A stretch of DNA of 64,000 nucleotides. Source: an uncultured Propionibacteriaceae bacterium. GTDB lineage: Bacteria > Actinomycetota > Actinomycetes > Propionibacteriales > Propionibacteriaceae. The stretch lies in NCBI GenBank assembly GCA_945911015.1, contig CAMDZW010000015.1:1-64000 (forward strand), given 5' to 3'. The notes beneath the pieces are model-generated. The model did not search any database and had not been told where the DNA came from. It was given only the letters and a program-made list of their open reading frames with translations. A program made the position numbers and the translations under genes. Shown here piece after piece: positions 48,901-58,354 of the stretch. Positions within the stretch are counted from its first letter, which is position 1; the number at the start of each line of letters is the position of its first letter.

Positions 48901-49371
48901 GTGAACACCACAGTTCTGCGTCCTGTCCTGGCCATCCTCGTCGCCGTCGTGGTGGCCGTGACCGCGGGATGCAGCAGCAATGGACCGACGTTGACGATCA
49001 GCGATCCGCATGTCAAGGCAATGCCGGCCGGGGAGATGTCGGCGGCCTTCGCGACCCTGGCCAACACCACCGGGGACGACATCGACATCATCGGGGCCCG
49101 GTCCGAGGCGGCGGAGACGGTCGAGCTTCACGAGATGGTCATGGATGGCCCGGCCATGACGATGTCAGCGGTGGAGAAGATCGTGGTCCCCGCCGGCGGC
49201 ACCATCGTCCTCGAGCCGGGCGGTCTCCACATCATGTTGATCGGTCTGAGCGCTGATCTGGAGCCCGGCGACGACATCGAGATCACCCTCGTGCTGTCCG
49301 ACGGTGAGGAGATCAGCTTCACCGCGGTCGTGCGCGACATGCCCAATGCCCAGGAGAGCTACCACTCGTGA
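48901..49371 (+). CDS. PCuAC-type copper chaperone lipoprotein
   Basis: 156 residues. Lipoprotein signal with lipobox VTAGC (Cys24). The copper-binding pattern of PCuAC/DUF461 is visible: LHEM, then AMTM, then GGLHIML, i.e. two HxM-type pairs plus Met. Members take Cu(I) outside the membrane and pass it to cuproenzymes. Starts at GTG 48901, 40 bp after aroB, without an obvious promoter. The stop overlaps the DyP gene by 4 bp. Confidence 0.88.
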   Translation: MNTTVLRPVLAILVAVVVAVTAGCSSNGPTLTISDPHVKAMPAGEMSAAFATLANTTGDDIDIIGARSEAAETVELHEMVMDGPAMTMSAVEKIVVPAGGTIVLEPGGLHIMLIGLSADLEPGDDIEITLVLSDGEEISFTAVVRDMPNAQESYHS

Positions 49372-50564
49372 CCGAATCACGCAGCGGCTCGGCTCGGGTG
49401 GGTCGGCGCGGTCTGCTCGGGGTCGGGATCGGCCTGGGCGGCCTCGCCGCCGGGATCGGTGGCACCGTCGCGGTGGACCGGGTGCGCACCCCAGACGCCC
49501 CCGCTGCCCTGGTCGACTTCCACGGTCGCCACCAGGCCGGGGTGGAGACACCGATCCAGGCCCATGCCCGCTACCTCGCCCACGATCTGCGCGAGGGCGT
49601 GGACGCCGATGCCGCCCGCCGGATGTTGCGACTGGTCACCGATGATGCGGCACGCCTGTGCCGCGCCGAACCAGCGATCACCGACCAAGAGCCACAGCTG
49701 GCCCTGACCCCGTGTCGGCTGACCGTGACCGTCGGGTTCGGGCCGGGCTGGTTCAGCGCGCTCGGGCTGACCCAGAAGCAACCGATCGGTTTCCAAGACC
49801 TTCCCCCGTACGAGATCGATCGACTGGAAGAGCGATGGAGTGGTGGCGACCTGCTGCTCCAAATCTGTGGTGATGATCCTCTGGTCGTGGCACATGCGGC
49901 GCGACACCTGTCCAAGACCGTACGACGTTTCACCACACCCCGGTGGGTCCAACAGGGGTTCAGCACACCGATGTTCGGACCCGATTCGCCGACGCCGCGC
50001 AACCTGATGGGGCAGGTCGACGGGACAGTCAATCCCTCCCCGGGCAGTGACGACTTTGCTGAGGTGGTGTGGGCCGGGTCCGAGGCCGGCTGGTTCGCCG
50101 GTGGCACCATGCTGGTGCTGCGGCGGATCGCGATGACGATGGACACCTGGGACGAACTCGATCCACATGCCCAGGAACTCGCCATCGGACGCACCATCGC
50201 CACCGGCGCCCCGTTGAGCGGCGGAGGAGAGCATGATGAGCCTGATCTCACCGCGACCGACAGCTCCGGTCTGCCGCTGATCCCGCAGTTCTCCCACATC
50301 GCCCGAGCCGCCTCCACCGGCCGCGGCGACCGATTCCTGCGGCGGAGCTACAACTACGACGAGGGCATCACCGACGGTGTGGTCGACCAGGGCCTGTTGT
50401 TCGCCGCCTACCAAGCTGATCTGACCCGGCAGTACCTGCCGGTGCAGACCCGACTCGCCGAGCAGGACCTGCTCAACGAGTGGACCGTCCCGATCGGGTC
50501 GGCCGTTTTCGCCATCCCGCCCGGTTGCGCGCCGGACGGCCAATTGGGAGAAGGACTGTTGTGA
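49368..50564 (+). CDS. Tat-exported DyP-type heme peroxidase
   Basis: 398 residues. Tat signal VGRRGLLGVGIGLGG near the N-terminus. The DyP signature GQVDGTVNP holds the distal Asp, SHIARAAS the proximal heme His, and RFLRRSYNY the distal Arg. The layout matches EfeB/DtpA-like secreted enzymes. It lies between a copper chaperone and CopC, as in the Streptomyces copper-trafficking locus where DtpA acts with copper proteins. GTG start; the stop shares a base with the copC ATG. Confidence 0.9.
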   Translation: MTESRSGSARVGRRGLLGVGIGLGGLAAGIGGTVAVDRVRTPDAPAALVDFHGRHQAGVETPIQAHARYLAHDLREGVDADAARRMLRLVTDDAARLCRAEPAITDQEPQLALTPCRLTVTVGFGPGWFSALGLTQKQPIGFQDLPPYEIDRLEERWSGGDLLLQICGDDPLVVAHAARHLSKTVRRFTTPRWVQQGFSTPMFGPDSPTPRNLMGQVDGTVNPSPGSDDFAEVVWAGSEAGWFAGGTMLVLRRIAMTMDTWDELDPHAQELAIGRTIATGAPLSGGGEHDEPDLTATDSSGLPLIPQFSHIARAASTGRGDRFLRRSYNYDEGITDGVVDQGLLFAAYQADLTRQYLPVQTRLAEQDLLNEWTVPIGSAVFAIPPGCAPDGQLGEGLL

Positions 50565-51133
50565 TGAGTGGAATGCTGCGACGAACCGGCCGGCTGTTGG
50601 CCATCGTCGTCATCGGACTCGGGTTGGTGCCCGGGGCGCTGGCCCAGGCCCATGTCGAAGCGGTGCACACCTCCAGCCCGGCCCAGCACGAGGTCGTCAC
50701 CGAGGTCAGTGAGATCACCATCGAGTTCGTCGACGGGATCGACACCGCCGCGGCCACCTTCACCCTGCGCAGTGCCAACGGCGTGGACCATCCGCTGGCT
50801 GAGCCCGAGTTCAGCCAGGACGAGACCACGGTCACCCTGACCCCGACCGGACTGGAGGCCGATGGACTGCCGGAGGGGCGGTACCGCGCCGGTTACCAGG
50901 TGAACTTCGGTGACGGACACGTCTCCCAGGGGGTCATCGAGTTCGAGGTGAGCCGTGACGGTGAGTCCAAGGCCGAGCCGTGGCCGGCTGACGATCCGGC
51001 GCCGGGACGGCATGATCCGGAACGCACCGATGTGTCGGGCCAGCTGCCGTGGCTGATCGGGATCGGTGCCGTTGTGGTCCTCGCCTTTGCTGTGGTGCTG
51101 GTCATCCAGCGCAAGCGCGCAGCCAGCAAGTAG
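50564..51133 (+). CDS. CopC-domain copper-binding protein with C-terminal anchor
   Basis: 189 residues. Signal peptide ending ALAQA leaves His30 as the mature N-terminus, the residue that ligates Cu(II) in CopC ([11 protein letters not shown]). Seven-strand CopC core to about residue 128, a Pro/Asp/Glu-rich linker, and one C-terminal helix (about 160-180) ending in basic residues. CopD is not encoded nearby. TGATG overlap with the DyP gene suggests a three-gene operon. Confidence 0.9.
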   Translation: MSGMLRRTGRLLAIVVIGLGLVPGALAQAHVEAVHTSSPAQHEVVTEVSEITIEFVDGIDTAAATFTLRSANGVDHPLAEPEFSQDETTVTLTPTGLEADGLPEGRYRAGYQVNFGDGHVSQGVIEFEVSRDGESKAEPWPADDPAPGRHDPERTDVSGQLPWLIGIGAVVVLAFAVVLVIQRKRAASK

Positions 51134-51165
51134 AGACAGGGCAGCATGTAGAGACAGGGCAGCAC
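51130..51165 (+). repeat. Tandem 18-bp duplication after copC
   Basis: GTAGAGACAGGGCAGCAT (51130-51147) and GTAGAGACAGGGCAGCAC (51148-51165), starting at the copC stop codon; a third, partial GTAG follows. Confidence 0.9.
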
Positions 51166-51191
51166 GTAGCGAAGGGTCGGGCCGACATTGC

Positions 51192-51197
51192 TACACT
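51192..51197 (+). promoter_or_regulatory. -10 box of efp (TACACT)
   Basis: TACACT lies 78 nt before GTG 51276. The leader has GAAGGGAAG as ribosome binding site. Confidence 0.5.
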
Positions 51198-51275
51198 CTG
51201 CTCGGCCCGGACGTGGGGGAGCAGACTTCCTCAGACCGGATCGGCGTACTGAACCATGTGAAGGGAAGCAGCCAA

Positions 51276-51839
51276 GTGGCCTCGACCAATGACCTCAAGA
51301 ACGGAATGGTCCTCGACCTGGACGGCCAGCTGTGGCAGGTGCTGTGGTTCCAGCACCACAAGCCGGGCAAGGGCAACACCGTCGTCCGGACCAAGCTGAA
51401 GAACATCCTGTCGGGCAAGATCGTCGACAAGACCTTCAACTCCGACACCAAGGTCGGCACCGCCAATGTCGACCGCCGCGACATGCAGTACCTGTACCAC
51501 GACGGGGCCGGCTTCGTGTTCATGGACACCGCCACCTACGACCAGATCACGGTTCCTGATGACGTCGTCGGAGACAACAAGTACTACCTGCTCGAAGAGA
51601 ACACCGCCACGGTCTCCCTCCACGAGGGCAACCCGCTGTTCATTGATCTGCCCGCTTCGGTCGAGCTCGAGGTGACCTACACCGAGCCCGGCCTGCAGGG
51701 CGACCGGTCCACCGGTGGCACCAAGCCGGCGACCGTCCAGACCGGTCTGCAGATCCAGGTGCCGTTGTTCCTGACCACCGGCGAGAAGGTCAAGGTCGAC
51801 ACCCGCACCGGGGACTACCTCGGTCGCGTCGGGGCCTGA
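51276..51839 (+). CDS. efp: Elongation factor P
   Basis: Rescues ribosomes stalled at polyproline. 187 residues. The tip loop is HKPGKGN with Lys32, the site modified in some bacteria. No modification genes (epmA, epmB, earP) are in the window, and actinobacterial EF-P often works unmodified. The three-domain barrel ends with the TGDYLGR signature. GTG start; the 5' part of the open frame before it is not conserved. One base separates it from nusB. Confidence 0.94.
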   Translation: MASTNDLKNGMVLDLDGQLWQVLWFQHHKPGKGNTVVRTKLKNILSGKIVDKTFNSDTKVGTANVDRRDMQYLYHDGAGFVFMDTATYDQITVPDDVVGDNKYYLLEENTATVSLHEGNPLFIDLPASVELEVTYTEPGLQGDRSTGGTKPATVQTGLQIQVPLFLTTGEKVKVDTRTGDYLGRVGA

Positions 51840-51840
51840 G

Positions 51841-52281
51841 GTGGCTCCTGCTTCCCCTCGACCGGGCCACTCCAAGAAGGCGACCCGGACCAAGGCGCGC
51901 AAGCGTGCGGTCGACATCCTGTTCGAGGCCGAACTGCGCGGCGACGACCCGTTGTCGACGCTGTCGGTACGGACCGAGGATGCCGACCCTCCGGTCCGGG
52001 ACTTCACCACCGAGCTGGTGCAAGGGGTCTGCCAGAACCGGGCCGAGATCGACCAACGGATCATCGGCCATCTTGCCTCCGGCTGGACGCTGCCGCGGAT
52101 CCCTCGTGTGGACCGGGCCGTGCTGCGGATGGCCGTCTACGAAATCGGCTGGACCGAAGTCCCGCCGCCGGTGGCCGTGGCCGAAGCCGTTGCCCTGGTC
52201 GAAGACCTGTCCACCGATGACTCCCCGAAATTCGTCAACGGGGTCCTCGGCAGCATCGTTGATTCCCCTGCTGAGGACTGA
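51841..52281 (+). CDS. nusB: Transcription antitermination protein NusB
   Basis: Binds the boxA RNA with S10 (NusE) for rRNA antitermination. 146 residues. ARKRAVDILFEAELR, LVQGVCQNRAEID, LPRIPRVDRAVLRMAVYEI and SPKFVNGVLGSI match the family from end to end. GTG start directly after efp, as usual in actinobacteria. Confidence 0.93.
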   Translation: MAPASPRPGHSKKATRTKARKRAVDILFEAELRGDDPLSTLSVRTEDADPPVRDFTTELVQGVCQNRAEIDQRIIGHLASGWTLPRIPRVDRAVLRMAVYEIGWTEVPPPVAVAEAVALVEDLSTDDSPKFVNGVLGSIVDSPAED

Positions 52282-52302
52282 GCCAGCAGGATCGGACCGC
52301 CC

Positions 52303-52947
52303 TCAGCTCGGTGTCAGCCAGTAGGTCCTGATCACCGAGACGATGAGGATCAGTCCCTGGGAATCATCGGCGATGAGCCGGTCCACATTGGCCTTGGCGA
52401 TCGGCTTGCCCGACACCACATTGTCGGCCCCCGACCCTTGGAGGAGGGTGGTCAGGTCCAGCTTGTCACGCAGCTGCTGGTCCCCGGGACGACTGAACCG
52501 GATCATCACGATGGTCCGATCGGGGCAGTGGTAGCTCACCTCGACGAGGTCCTCGATCGGCACCCCGTCCTCGAGTTGTTCCTGGCTGGTGCCCAGCCCG
52601 GGAAAGGCTGCGCAGTCGTGGCCGCGGAGCCGATCGGCCTGGTCCTGCAGTCCAATCGTGACGTCCTCGGCCACGACGGTCGCCATCCGGGTGACAGTGC
52701 ATCGCCAGGCAAACCCGGCGTGGCGTGCCCGCAGGTCGCGGCAGCCGTCCAGGTTGGCCGCCAGCGGCGCCGCGCCGGTCAGCTGGCGCAGATCCTCGTC
52801 AGCGGCACCGATGGCTGCCTGACGGGCCGCATTCACCTCAGGTCCGCGTAGCTCGCGGGGCAGTTCGGTGCGTGCTGCCGGCGTACAGGCAGCCACCAGC
52901 AACGCACCGGCCACCAGTGCTGAGCCGATCACCCGTGGCACCCTCAC
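52303..52947 (-). CDS. Lipoprotein of unknown function (downstream of a pair)
   Basis: 214 residues. Lipobox LVAAC (Cys21). The mature part has four further Cys, with CRDLRARHAGFAWRCTV and GHDCAAF near VSYHCPD, suggesting two disulfides. Family not recognised. GTG start with a strong AGGAGG 4 nt upstream. It overlaps the upstream lipoprotein gene by 4 bp and shares its theme of Cys pairs (CRxx...WxxRCHY there, WRCTV here), so the two may be distant paralogues. Confidence 0.75.
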   Translation of the reverse strand: MRVPRVIGSALVAGALLVAACTPAARTELPRELRGPEVNAARQAAIGAADEDLRQLTGAAPLAANLDGCRDLRARHAGFAWRCTVTRMATVVAEDVTIGLQDQADRLRGHDCAAFPGLGTSQEQLEDGVPIEDLVEVSYHCPDRTIVMIRFSRPGDQQLRDKLDLTTLLQGSGADNVVSGKPIAKANVDRLIADDSQGLILIVSVIRTYWLTPS

Positions 52948-53693
52948 CGCTCCTCCTGGTGGTAGAGCGAGACCACGGTGACAAAGATCACGACCGAGGG
53001 TGCGGAGCCCGTACGGGACAGTTCGGCGACCTCGTCAGCGGAGAAGGGGCGGACCGAGACCACGATCGGATCATGGGTGCTGGCCGCGTCGACCGCAGTC
53101 ATGTCGAGCAGAGGATCGTCGGCGCTGCTGATCCGGGTCCAGATCTCGACCTCACCGCAGTCCAACACCTGGTCGGGGAAGACTCCGGGGCGGAAACCGA
53201 GCGAGCCGGGCCCGGGCTCGCCGGGATTCACCTCGCCCCAGTGGTCCAGCAGCCTCGACATCCGGGACGGGTCGACACAGCCCAGCGCTTCCAAGGACCG
53301 ACCGAGTCTGCGTGCGGCCACCGACAGGTTCGACACCCGCAGAGCGGTCGCGGTGCGATAGTGGCACCGCAGGGTCCAACTGTCGCGGCGGGTCCAGGTG
53401 TCGGCACCCCGTACGCAACTGTCGATCCGGGCCGAGGCAACCGTCGGGTTCGGCCGGGTCAGTTCAGCCAGCACATCGGCATTGGTGACCCGGGCAGCGC
53501 CACGGGCCGCGGTGACCTCGGGCTGATCGGGATCGAAGGTGATCCGGGGCGGCCCTTGACAAGCAGTGGTCGCCAGCACCACCAGCGCAAGCAGCAGGCC
53601 GATCGTCACTGGCAGCCGCCCGATCGTCACTGGCAGGGCGACGCGGGAGGCACGGGGTGGCCCGGGTCGCCGCACGTACGATCGTTGTGGCAC
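52944..53693 (-). CDS. Lipoprotein of unknown function (upstream of a pair)
   Basis: 249 residues from GTG 53693. Long basic N-region, then a hydrophobic stretch carrying a 7-residue duplication (VTIGRLP/VTIG) and lipobox ATTAC. The mature domain has Cys in RIDSCVRGADTW, TLRCHYRTA, ALGCVDP and VLDCGEV. Family not recognised. A TTG two codons upstream is also open, but GTG lies 6 nt after the TAAGGT -10 box. First gene of a two-gene operon divergent from carA. Confidence 0.72.
   Translation of the reverse strand: MPQRSYVRRPGPPRASRVALPVTIGRLPVTIGLLLALVVLATTACQGPPRITFDPDQPEVTAARGAARVTNADVLAELTRPNPTVASARIDSCVRGADTWTRRDSWTLRCHYRTATALRVSNLSVAARRLGRSLEALGCVDPSRMSRLLDHWGEVNPGEPGPGSLGFRPGVFPDQVLDCGEVEIWTRISSADDPLLDMTAVDAASTHDPIVVSVRPFSADEVAELSRTGSAPSVVIFVTVVSLYHQEER
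53599..53636. repeat. 21-bp tandem duplication in a signal peptide
   Basis: CCGATCGTCACTGGCAG occurs at 53599-53615 and 53620-53636; in the minus-strand lipoprotein it repeats VTIG in the hydrophobic core and keeps frame. Confidence 0.85.
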
Positions 53694-53699
53694 AGCCAA

Positions 53700-53705
53700 A
53701 CCTTA
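53700..53705 (-). promoter_or_regulatory. -10 box of the lipoprotein pair (TAAGGT), leaderless
   Basis: Minus-strand TAAGGT, 6 nt, then GTG 53693; no Shine-Dalgarno sequence. Confidence 0.5.
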
Positions 53706-53793
53706 GGCGTCGCGTCAGTCGGGGCCAAGCTCAGTTCACCACGGGTCCACCGGGCTCGTCCGACCGGCTCTGAATCCATCTCGATTGCCGTGC

Positions 53794-53799
53794 TAGATT
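53794..53799 (+). promoter_or_regulatory. -10 box of carA (TAGATT)
   Basis: TAGATT predicts a transcript start near 53806, about 9 nt before the PyrR-type hairpin. Confidence 0.5.
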
Positions 53800-53814
53800 G
53801 AACCGATTTGCCAA

Positions 53815-53846
53815 CCTTTAAACCCTGTCCCGTGAGGCAGGAAAGG
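53815..53846 (+). promoter_or_regulatory. PyrR-binding hairpin sequestering the carA ribosome binding site
   Basis: CCTTT (53815-53819) pairs with AAAGG (53842-53846), and CCTG (53824-53827) pairs with CAGG (53838-53841), with a 4-nt bulge and loop TCCCGTGAGG. The loop and bulged stem match the PyrR-binding element of bacterial pyr leaders. AAAGGA is also the carA ribosome binding site, so PyrR bound with UMP would be expected to lower translation. No pyrR gene is in the window; it must act in trans. Confidence 0.7.
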
Positions 53847-53852
53847 ACGGTC

Positions 53853-55028
53853 ATGCCTACTGATTCCATCTCTTTGCCCGGAGCTTCCGGGTCCTTCGTG
53901 CCGGCTCTGTTGGTCCTCGAGGACGGACGCCACTTCTGGGGCGAGTCCTTCGGCGCCACCGGCGAAACCTTCGGTGAAGCGGTCTTCTCGACCGCGATGA
54001 CCGGGTACGAGGAAATCCTCACCGACCCGAGCTGTTTCGGCCAGGTCGTGGTGAGCACGACACCCCACATCGGCAACACCGGCTGGAATGGTGACGACGC
54101 CGAGTCCGACCGCATCTGGGCCGCCGGACATGTCGTGCGAGACCTCTCGCGAGTCGCCTCCAACTGGCGCGCAGAGAAGTCGCTGCCGCAAGCTCTCGCC
54201 GAAGCCGGCGTGGTCGGCATCAGCGGGGTCGACACCCGCGCGCTCACCCGCCACATCCGCGAAGAAGGCGCCATGCGGGTCGGGATCTCCACCACCGAGA
54301 CCGATCCGGCCACACTCCTCGAGCGTGTCCTGCAGCACCCCCCGATGGCCGGGCGCGACCTCACCGCAGAGGTCACCATCAGCGAGCCCCGGTTCCATCC
54401 GGCCACCGTCGACAAGCGATTCACCGTCGCCGCCATTGACCTCGGCATCAAGTACCGCACCCCCTACCGGCTGACCGAGCGGGGCATCGACGTACACCTG
54501 CTGCCCGCCGACACGACCTTCGAGCAGATCCAGGCACTCGACGTGGACGGAGTGTTCTTCTCCAACGGGCCCGGGGACCCGTCGACCGGTGGCCGCACCA
54601 CCGCGCTGATGCGCCAGGTGTTGGCTGCCGAACTGCCGGTGTTCGGCATCTGCTTCGGCCATCAGATGTTCGGCCGGGCTCTCGGCTTCGACACCTACAA
54701 ACTCAAGTACGGCCACCGCGGCGGCAACCAGCCGGTGATGGACCTCACCACGCGCAAGGTCGAGATCACTGCGCACAACCACGGCTTCGCCATCGATGCA
54801 CCCCTCGAGGGCCACACCCAGACCCCGTACGGACAGGTCCGCGTCACCCATGTCTGTCTCAACGACCAGGTCGTCGAGGGACTCGAGTTGAGCCGTGACG
54901 GCAAGGTCGCCGGTTTCTCCGTGCAGTACCACCCGGAGGCCGCTGCCGGCCCCCACGACGCCAGTTACCTGTTCGACCGGTTCGTCTCCTTGATGGCCGG
55001 CCAGCTCGACGCGGAAGGAGCCCGCTGA
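53853..55028 (+). CDS. carA: Carbamoyl-phosphate synthase small subunit
   Basis: Glutaminase subunit supplying ammonia for carbamoyl phosphate. 391 residues from ATG 53853. N-terminal CPSase domain with [35 protein letters not shown] start; glutaminase Cys267 in FGICFGHQ, and [13 protein letters not shown] with the catalytic His. The stop shares a base with the carB ATG. Confidence 0.95.
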   Translation: MPTDSISLPGASGSFVPALLVLEDGRHFWGESFGATGETFGEAVFSTAMTGYEEILTDPSCFGQVVVSTTPHIGNTGWNGDDAESDRIWAAGHVVRDLSRVASNWRAEKSLPQALAEAGVVGISGVDTRALTRHIREEGAMRVGISTTETDPATLLERVLQHPPMAGRDLTAEVTISEPRFHPATVDKRFTVAAIDLGIKYRTPYRLTERGIDVHLLPADTTFEQIQALDVDGVFFSNGPGDPSTGGRTTALMRQVLAAELPVFGICFGHQMFGRALGFDTYKLKYGHRGGNQPVMDLTTRKVEITAHNHGFAIDAPLEGHTQTPYGQVRVTHVCLNDQVVEGLELSRDGKVAGFSVQYHPEAAAGPHDASYLFDRFVSLMAGQLDAEGAR

Positions 55029-58000
55029 TGCCTCGCCGCGACGACATCGCCAGTGTCCTGGTGATCGGCTCCGGGCCGATCGTGATCGGCCAGGCCTGTG
55101 AGTTCGACTACTCCGGCACCCAGGCCTGCCGGGTGCTGAAGGAGGAAGGCTTCCGGGTCGTCCTGGTGAACTCCAACCCGGCCACGATCATGACCGATCC
55201 GGAGTTCGCTGACGCCACCTATGTCGAGCCGATCACACCGGAGTTCGTCGAGAAGGTGATCGCCAAGGAGCGTCCCGACGCCCTGCTGGCCACCCTCGGT
55301 GGGCAGACCGCCCTCAACACCGCAGTGGCTCTGCACGAGGCCGGGGTACTCGACAAGTACGGCGTCGAGCTGATCGGCGCCTCGGTCGAGGCCATCCAGC
55401 GCGGCGAGAACCGCGAACAGTTCAAGGCCATCGTGGAGGGCCTCACCGGTCTGGAGGGCGGCCCGGCCGAAGTTGCCCGATCGGTGATCTGCCACACCCT
55501 CGATGACGTCCTGGGCGCAGCCGAGGACCTCGGCTACCCCCTGGTCGTCCGCCCCTCCTTCACCATGGGCGGGGTCGGCTCCGGTTTCGCCCACGACGAG
55601 GACGAACTGCGCCGGATTGCCGGCGCCGGTCTGGCGGCCAGCCCGACCACCGAGGTCCTGATCGAGGAGTCGATTCTGGGCTGGAAGGAGTTCGAGCTGG
55701 AGCTGATGCGCGACAAGAACGACAACGTCGTGATCGTGTGCTCCATCGAGAACGTTGACCCGATGGGGGTCCACACCGGTGACTCGATCACCGTGGCCCC
55801 GTCCTTCACCCTCACCGACCGCGAATACCAGCGGATGCGTGATGTCGGCATCGCAGTGATCCGTGAGGTCGGGGTCGAGACCGGCGGCTGCAACATCCAG
55901 TTCGCGATCAACCCGGTCGACGGGCGGATGATCGTGATCGAGATGAACCCTCGTGTCTCTCGCTCCAGTGCACTGGCCTCCAAGGCCACCGGCTTCCCGA
56001 TCGCCAAGATCGCCACCAGGGTTGCGTTGGGCTACACCCTGGACGAGGTCACCAACGACATCACCGGCGAGACTCCCTCCTGCTTCGAGCCGAGCATCGA
56101 CTACGTCGTGGTCAAGGTGCCGCGGTTCGCCTTCGAGAAGTTCCCGACCGCCGACTCGACTCTGACGACCCACATGAAGAGTGTCGGCGAGGCGATGTCG
56201 ATCGGGCGCAACTTCACCGAGGCCCTGGGCAAGGCGCTGCGTTCGCTCGAGGATCGCAAGGCCAACTTCTGGCTGGGCGACGACGAGTCGGCCACGGTCG
56301 AGCAGCTGCTGACCGAGATGGCGCGTCCCCACGACGGACGACTGCTGCAGGTCGCGCACGCACTGCGGCTGGGGGCCACCCCGGAGCAGGTCTTCGAGGC
56401 CACCAAGATCGACCCGTGGTTCATCGACCAGATCCAGTTGATCAACGAGGTCGGCGCCGCGGTCGCCGAGGCCCCCGACCTCACGCCCGGCCTGCTCTAC
56501 CTCGCCAAGCGGCACGGCCTGTCCGACGGGCAGATCGCAGTGCTGCGCAACATGGACGAATCGGTGGTCCGCGGTGTGCGGTGGGCGCTGGGCATCCGGC
56601 CGGTCTTCAAGACGGTCGACACCTGCGCTGCCGAGTTCGCGGCGAACACCCCGTACCACTACAGCTCCTACGATGCCGAGACCGAGGTCGTGCCGCGGGA
56701 GAAGGCCGCCGTGATCATCCTCGGCTCAGGTCCCAACCGGATCGGGCAGGGCATCGAGTTCGACTACTCGTGTGTGCACGCCTCCATGGCGCTGTCCGAG
56801 GCCGGGTACGAGACGATCATGGTCAACTGCAACCCGGAGACGGTCTCCACCGACTACGACACCTCCGATCGGCTCTACTTCGAGCCGCTCACCCTGGAGG
56901 ACGTGCTCGAGGTCGTGCATGCCGAACAGAAGGCGGGCCCCGTCGCCGGAGTGATCGTCCAGCTCGGCGGCCAGACCCCACTCGGCCTGGCCCAGGACCT
57001 CAAGGACGCCGGTGTGCCGATCATCGGGACCGCCCCGGAGGCGATCGACGCCGCCGAGGACCGAGGACTGTTCGGCCAGGTGCTTGCTGCTGCAGACCTG
57101 CCGGCCCCGAAATACGGACTGGCGCACTCCTTCGACCAGGCCCGTGAGATCGCCGCCGAGATCGGTTATCCGGTCCTGGTGCGGCCTTCGTACGTCCTGG
57201 GTGGTCGAGGCATGGAGATCGTGTACGACGACGGCGCACTGGCCAACTACATCGCCCGCGCGACCGAGGTTTCACCGAAGCATCCGGTGCTGGTCGACCG
57301 GTTCCTCGACGATGCCATCGAGATCGACGTCGACGCACTGTACGACGGCCAGGACCTCTACCTCGGTGGCGTCATGGAGCACATCGAGGAGGCCGGGGTC
57401 CATTCCGGTGACTCGGCCTGCTCCCTGCCGCCGACCACCCTCGGCGACGAAGTGATCGACCGGATCCGCACCTCGACCCTCGGCATCGCCAAGGGGGTCG
57501 GCGTCCAAGGACTGATCAACATCCAGTACGCACTGGCTGGCGACGTGCTCTATGTGCTTGAGGCGAACCCGCGCGCCTCCCGTACGGTGCCGTTCGTCTC
57601 CAAGGCAACCGGGGTGCCCCTGGCGAAGGCGGCTGCTCGACTGGCGGCCGGTGCCACCATCGCGCAGTTGCGTGATGAGGGCATGTTGCGGGTCACCGGT
57701 GACGGTGGCGACTCGTGGCAGGGCTCGCCGATCGCGGTCAAGGAAGCGGTCATGCCGTTCAACCGGTTCCGTTCGATCGACGGCACCCAGGTCGACACTG
57801 TCCTGGGCCCGGAGATGCGGTCGACCGGTGAGGCGATGGGTCTGGACGTCGACTTCGGGATTGCCTTTGCCAAGAGCCAGTTCGCGGTCTCCGGTCCGTT
57901 GCCCACCCAGGGCCGGGTCTTCGTCTCGGCGGCCAACCGTGACAAGCGGCACATGATCTTCCCGGTCAAGCGGCTGGCCGATCTCGGCTTCGAGATCCTC

Positions 58001-58354
58001 GCCACCGCCGGCACCGCGTCAGTGCTGCGTCGCAACGGCATCCAGGTCACCGAGGTGCGCAAGCACAGCCAAGGTGCTGGCCCCCAGGGGGAGAAGACCA
58101 TCGTGCAGGCCCTGCTGGACGGCGAGGTCGACCTGGTGTTCAACACCCCGCACGGGCTGAGCACCGACGGCCGCCCCCGCTATGACGGCTGGGAGATCAG
58201 GACGGCAGCGATCCTGCGCAATGTTCCCTGCATCACCACGGTGCCCGGACTGTCGGCGGCCGTCCAGGGGATCGAGGCGCAACGAGCCGAGGAGATCGGT
58301 GTCCGGTCCTTGCAGGACTGGGCGACGACCTTCCGTCCACCTGCTGCCTCATGA
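55028..58354 (+). CDS. carB: Carbamoyl-phosphate synthase large subunit
   Basis: Two-half ATP-grasp synthetase. 1108 residues. The duplicated N-domain starts are [17 protein letters not shown] and [19 protein letters not shown]-grasp signatures include [14 protein letters not shown] and [14 protein letters not shown], and [36 protein letters not shown] close each half. The C-terminal MGS-like domain (about 950-1108, [20 protein letters not shown]) is the allosteric site for UMP and ornithine. Complete. Confidence 0.97.
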   Translation: MPRRDDIASVLVIGSGPIVIGQACEFDYSGTQACRVLKEEGFRVVLVNSNPATIMTDPEFADATYVEPITPEFVEKVIAKERPDALLATLGGQTALNTAVALHEAGVLDKYGVELIGASVEAIQRGENREQFKAIVEGLTGLEGGPAEVARSVICHTLDDVLGAAEDLGYPLVVRPSFTMGGVGSGFAHDEDELRRIAGAGLAASPTTEVLIEESILGWKEFELELMRDKNDNVVIVCSIENVDPMGVHTGDSITVAPSFTLTDREYQRMRDVGIAVIREVGVETGGCNIQFAINPVDGRMIVIEMNPRVSRSSALASKATGFPIAKIATRVALGYTLDEVTNDITGETPSCFEPSIDYVVVKVPRFAFEKFPTADSTLTTHMKSVGEAMSIGRNFTEALGKALRSLEDRKANFWLGDDESATVEQLLTEMARPHDGRLLQVAHALRLGATPEQVFEATKIDPWFIDQIQLINEVGAAVAEAPDLTPGLLYLAKRHGLSDGQIAVLRNMDESVVRGVRWALGIRPVFKTVDTCAAEFAANTPYHYSSYDAETEVVPREKAAVIILGSGPNRIGQGIEFDYSCVHASMALSEAGYETIMVNCNPETVSTDYDTSDRLYFEPLTLEDVLEVVHAEQKAGPVAGVIVQLGGQTPLGLAQDLKDAGVPIIGTAPEAIDAAEDRGLFGQVLAAADLPAPKYGLAHSFDQAREIAAEIGYPVLVRPSYVLGGRGMEIVYDDGALANYIARATEVSPKHPVLVDRFLDDAIEIDVDALYDGQDLYLGGVMEHIEEAGVHSGDSACSLPPTTLGDEVIDRIRTSTLGIAKGVGVQGLINIQYALAGDVLYVLEANPRASRTVPFVSKATGVPLAKAAARLAAGATIAQLRDEGMLRVTGDGGDSWQGSPIAVKEAVMPFNRFRSIDGTQVDTVLGPEMRSTGEAMGLDVDFGIAFAKSQFAVSGPLPTQGRVFVSAANRDKRHMIFPVKRLADLGFEILATAGTASVLRRNGIQVTEVRKHSQGAGPQGEKTIVQALLDGEVDLVFNTPHGLSTDGRPRYDGWEIRTAAILRNVPCITTVPGLSAAVQGIEAQRAEEIGVRSLQDWATTFRPPAAS

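Noticed and set aside
51066..51275. N-terminal extension of EF-P in the open frame
   Set aside because: It overlaps copC, the 18-bp duplication and the efp promoter; EF-P starts at the family position at 51276.
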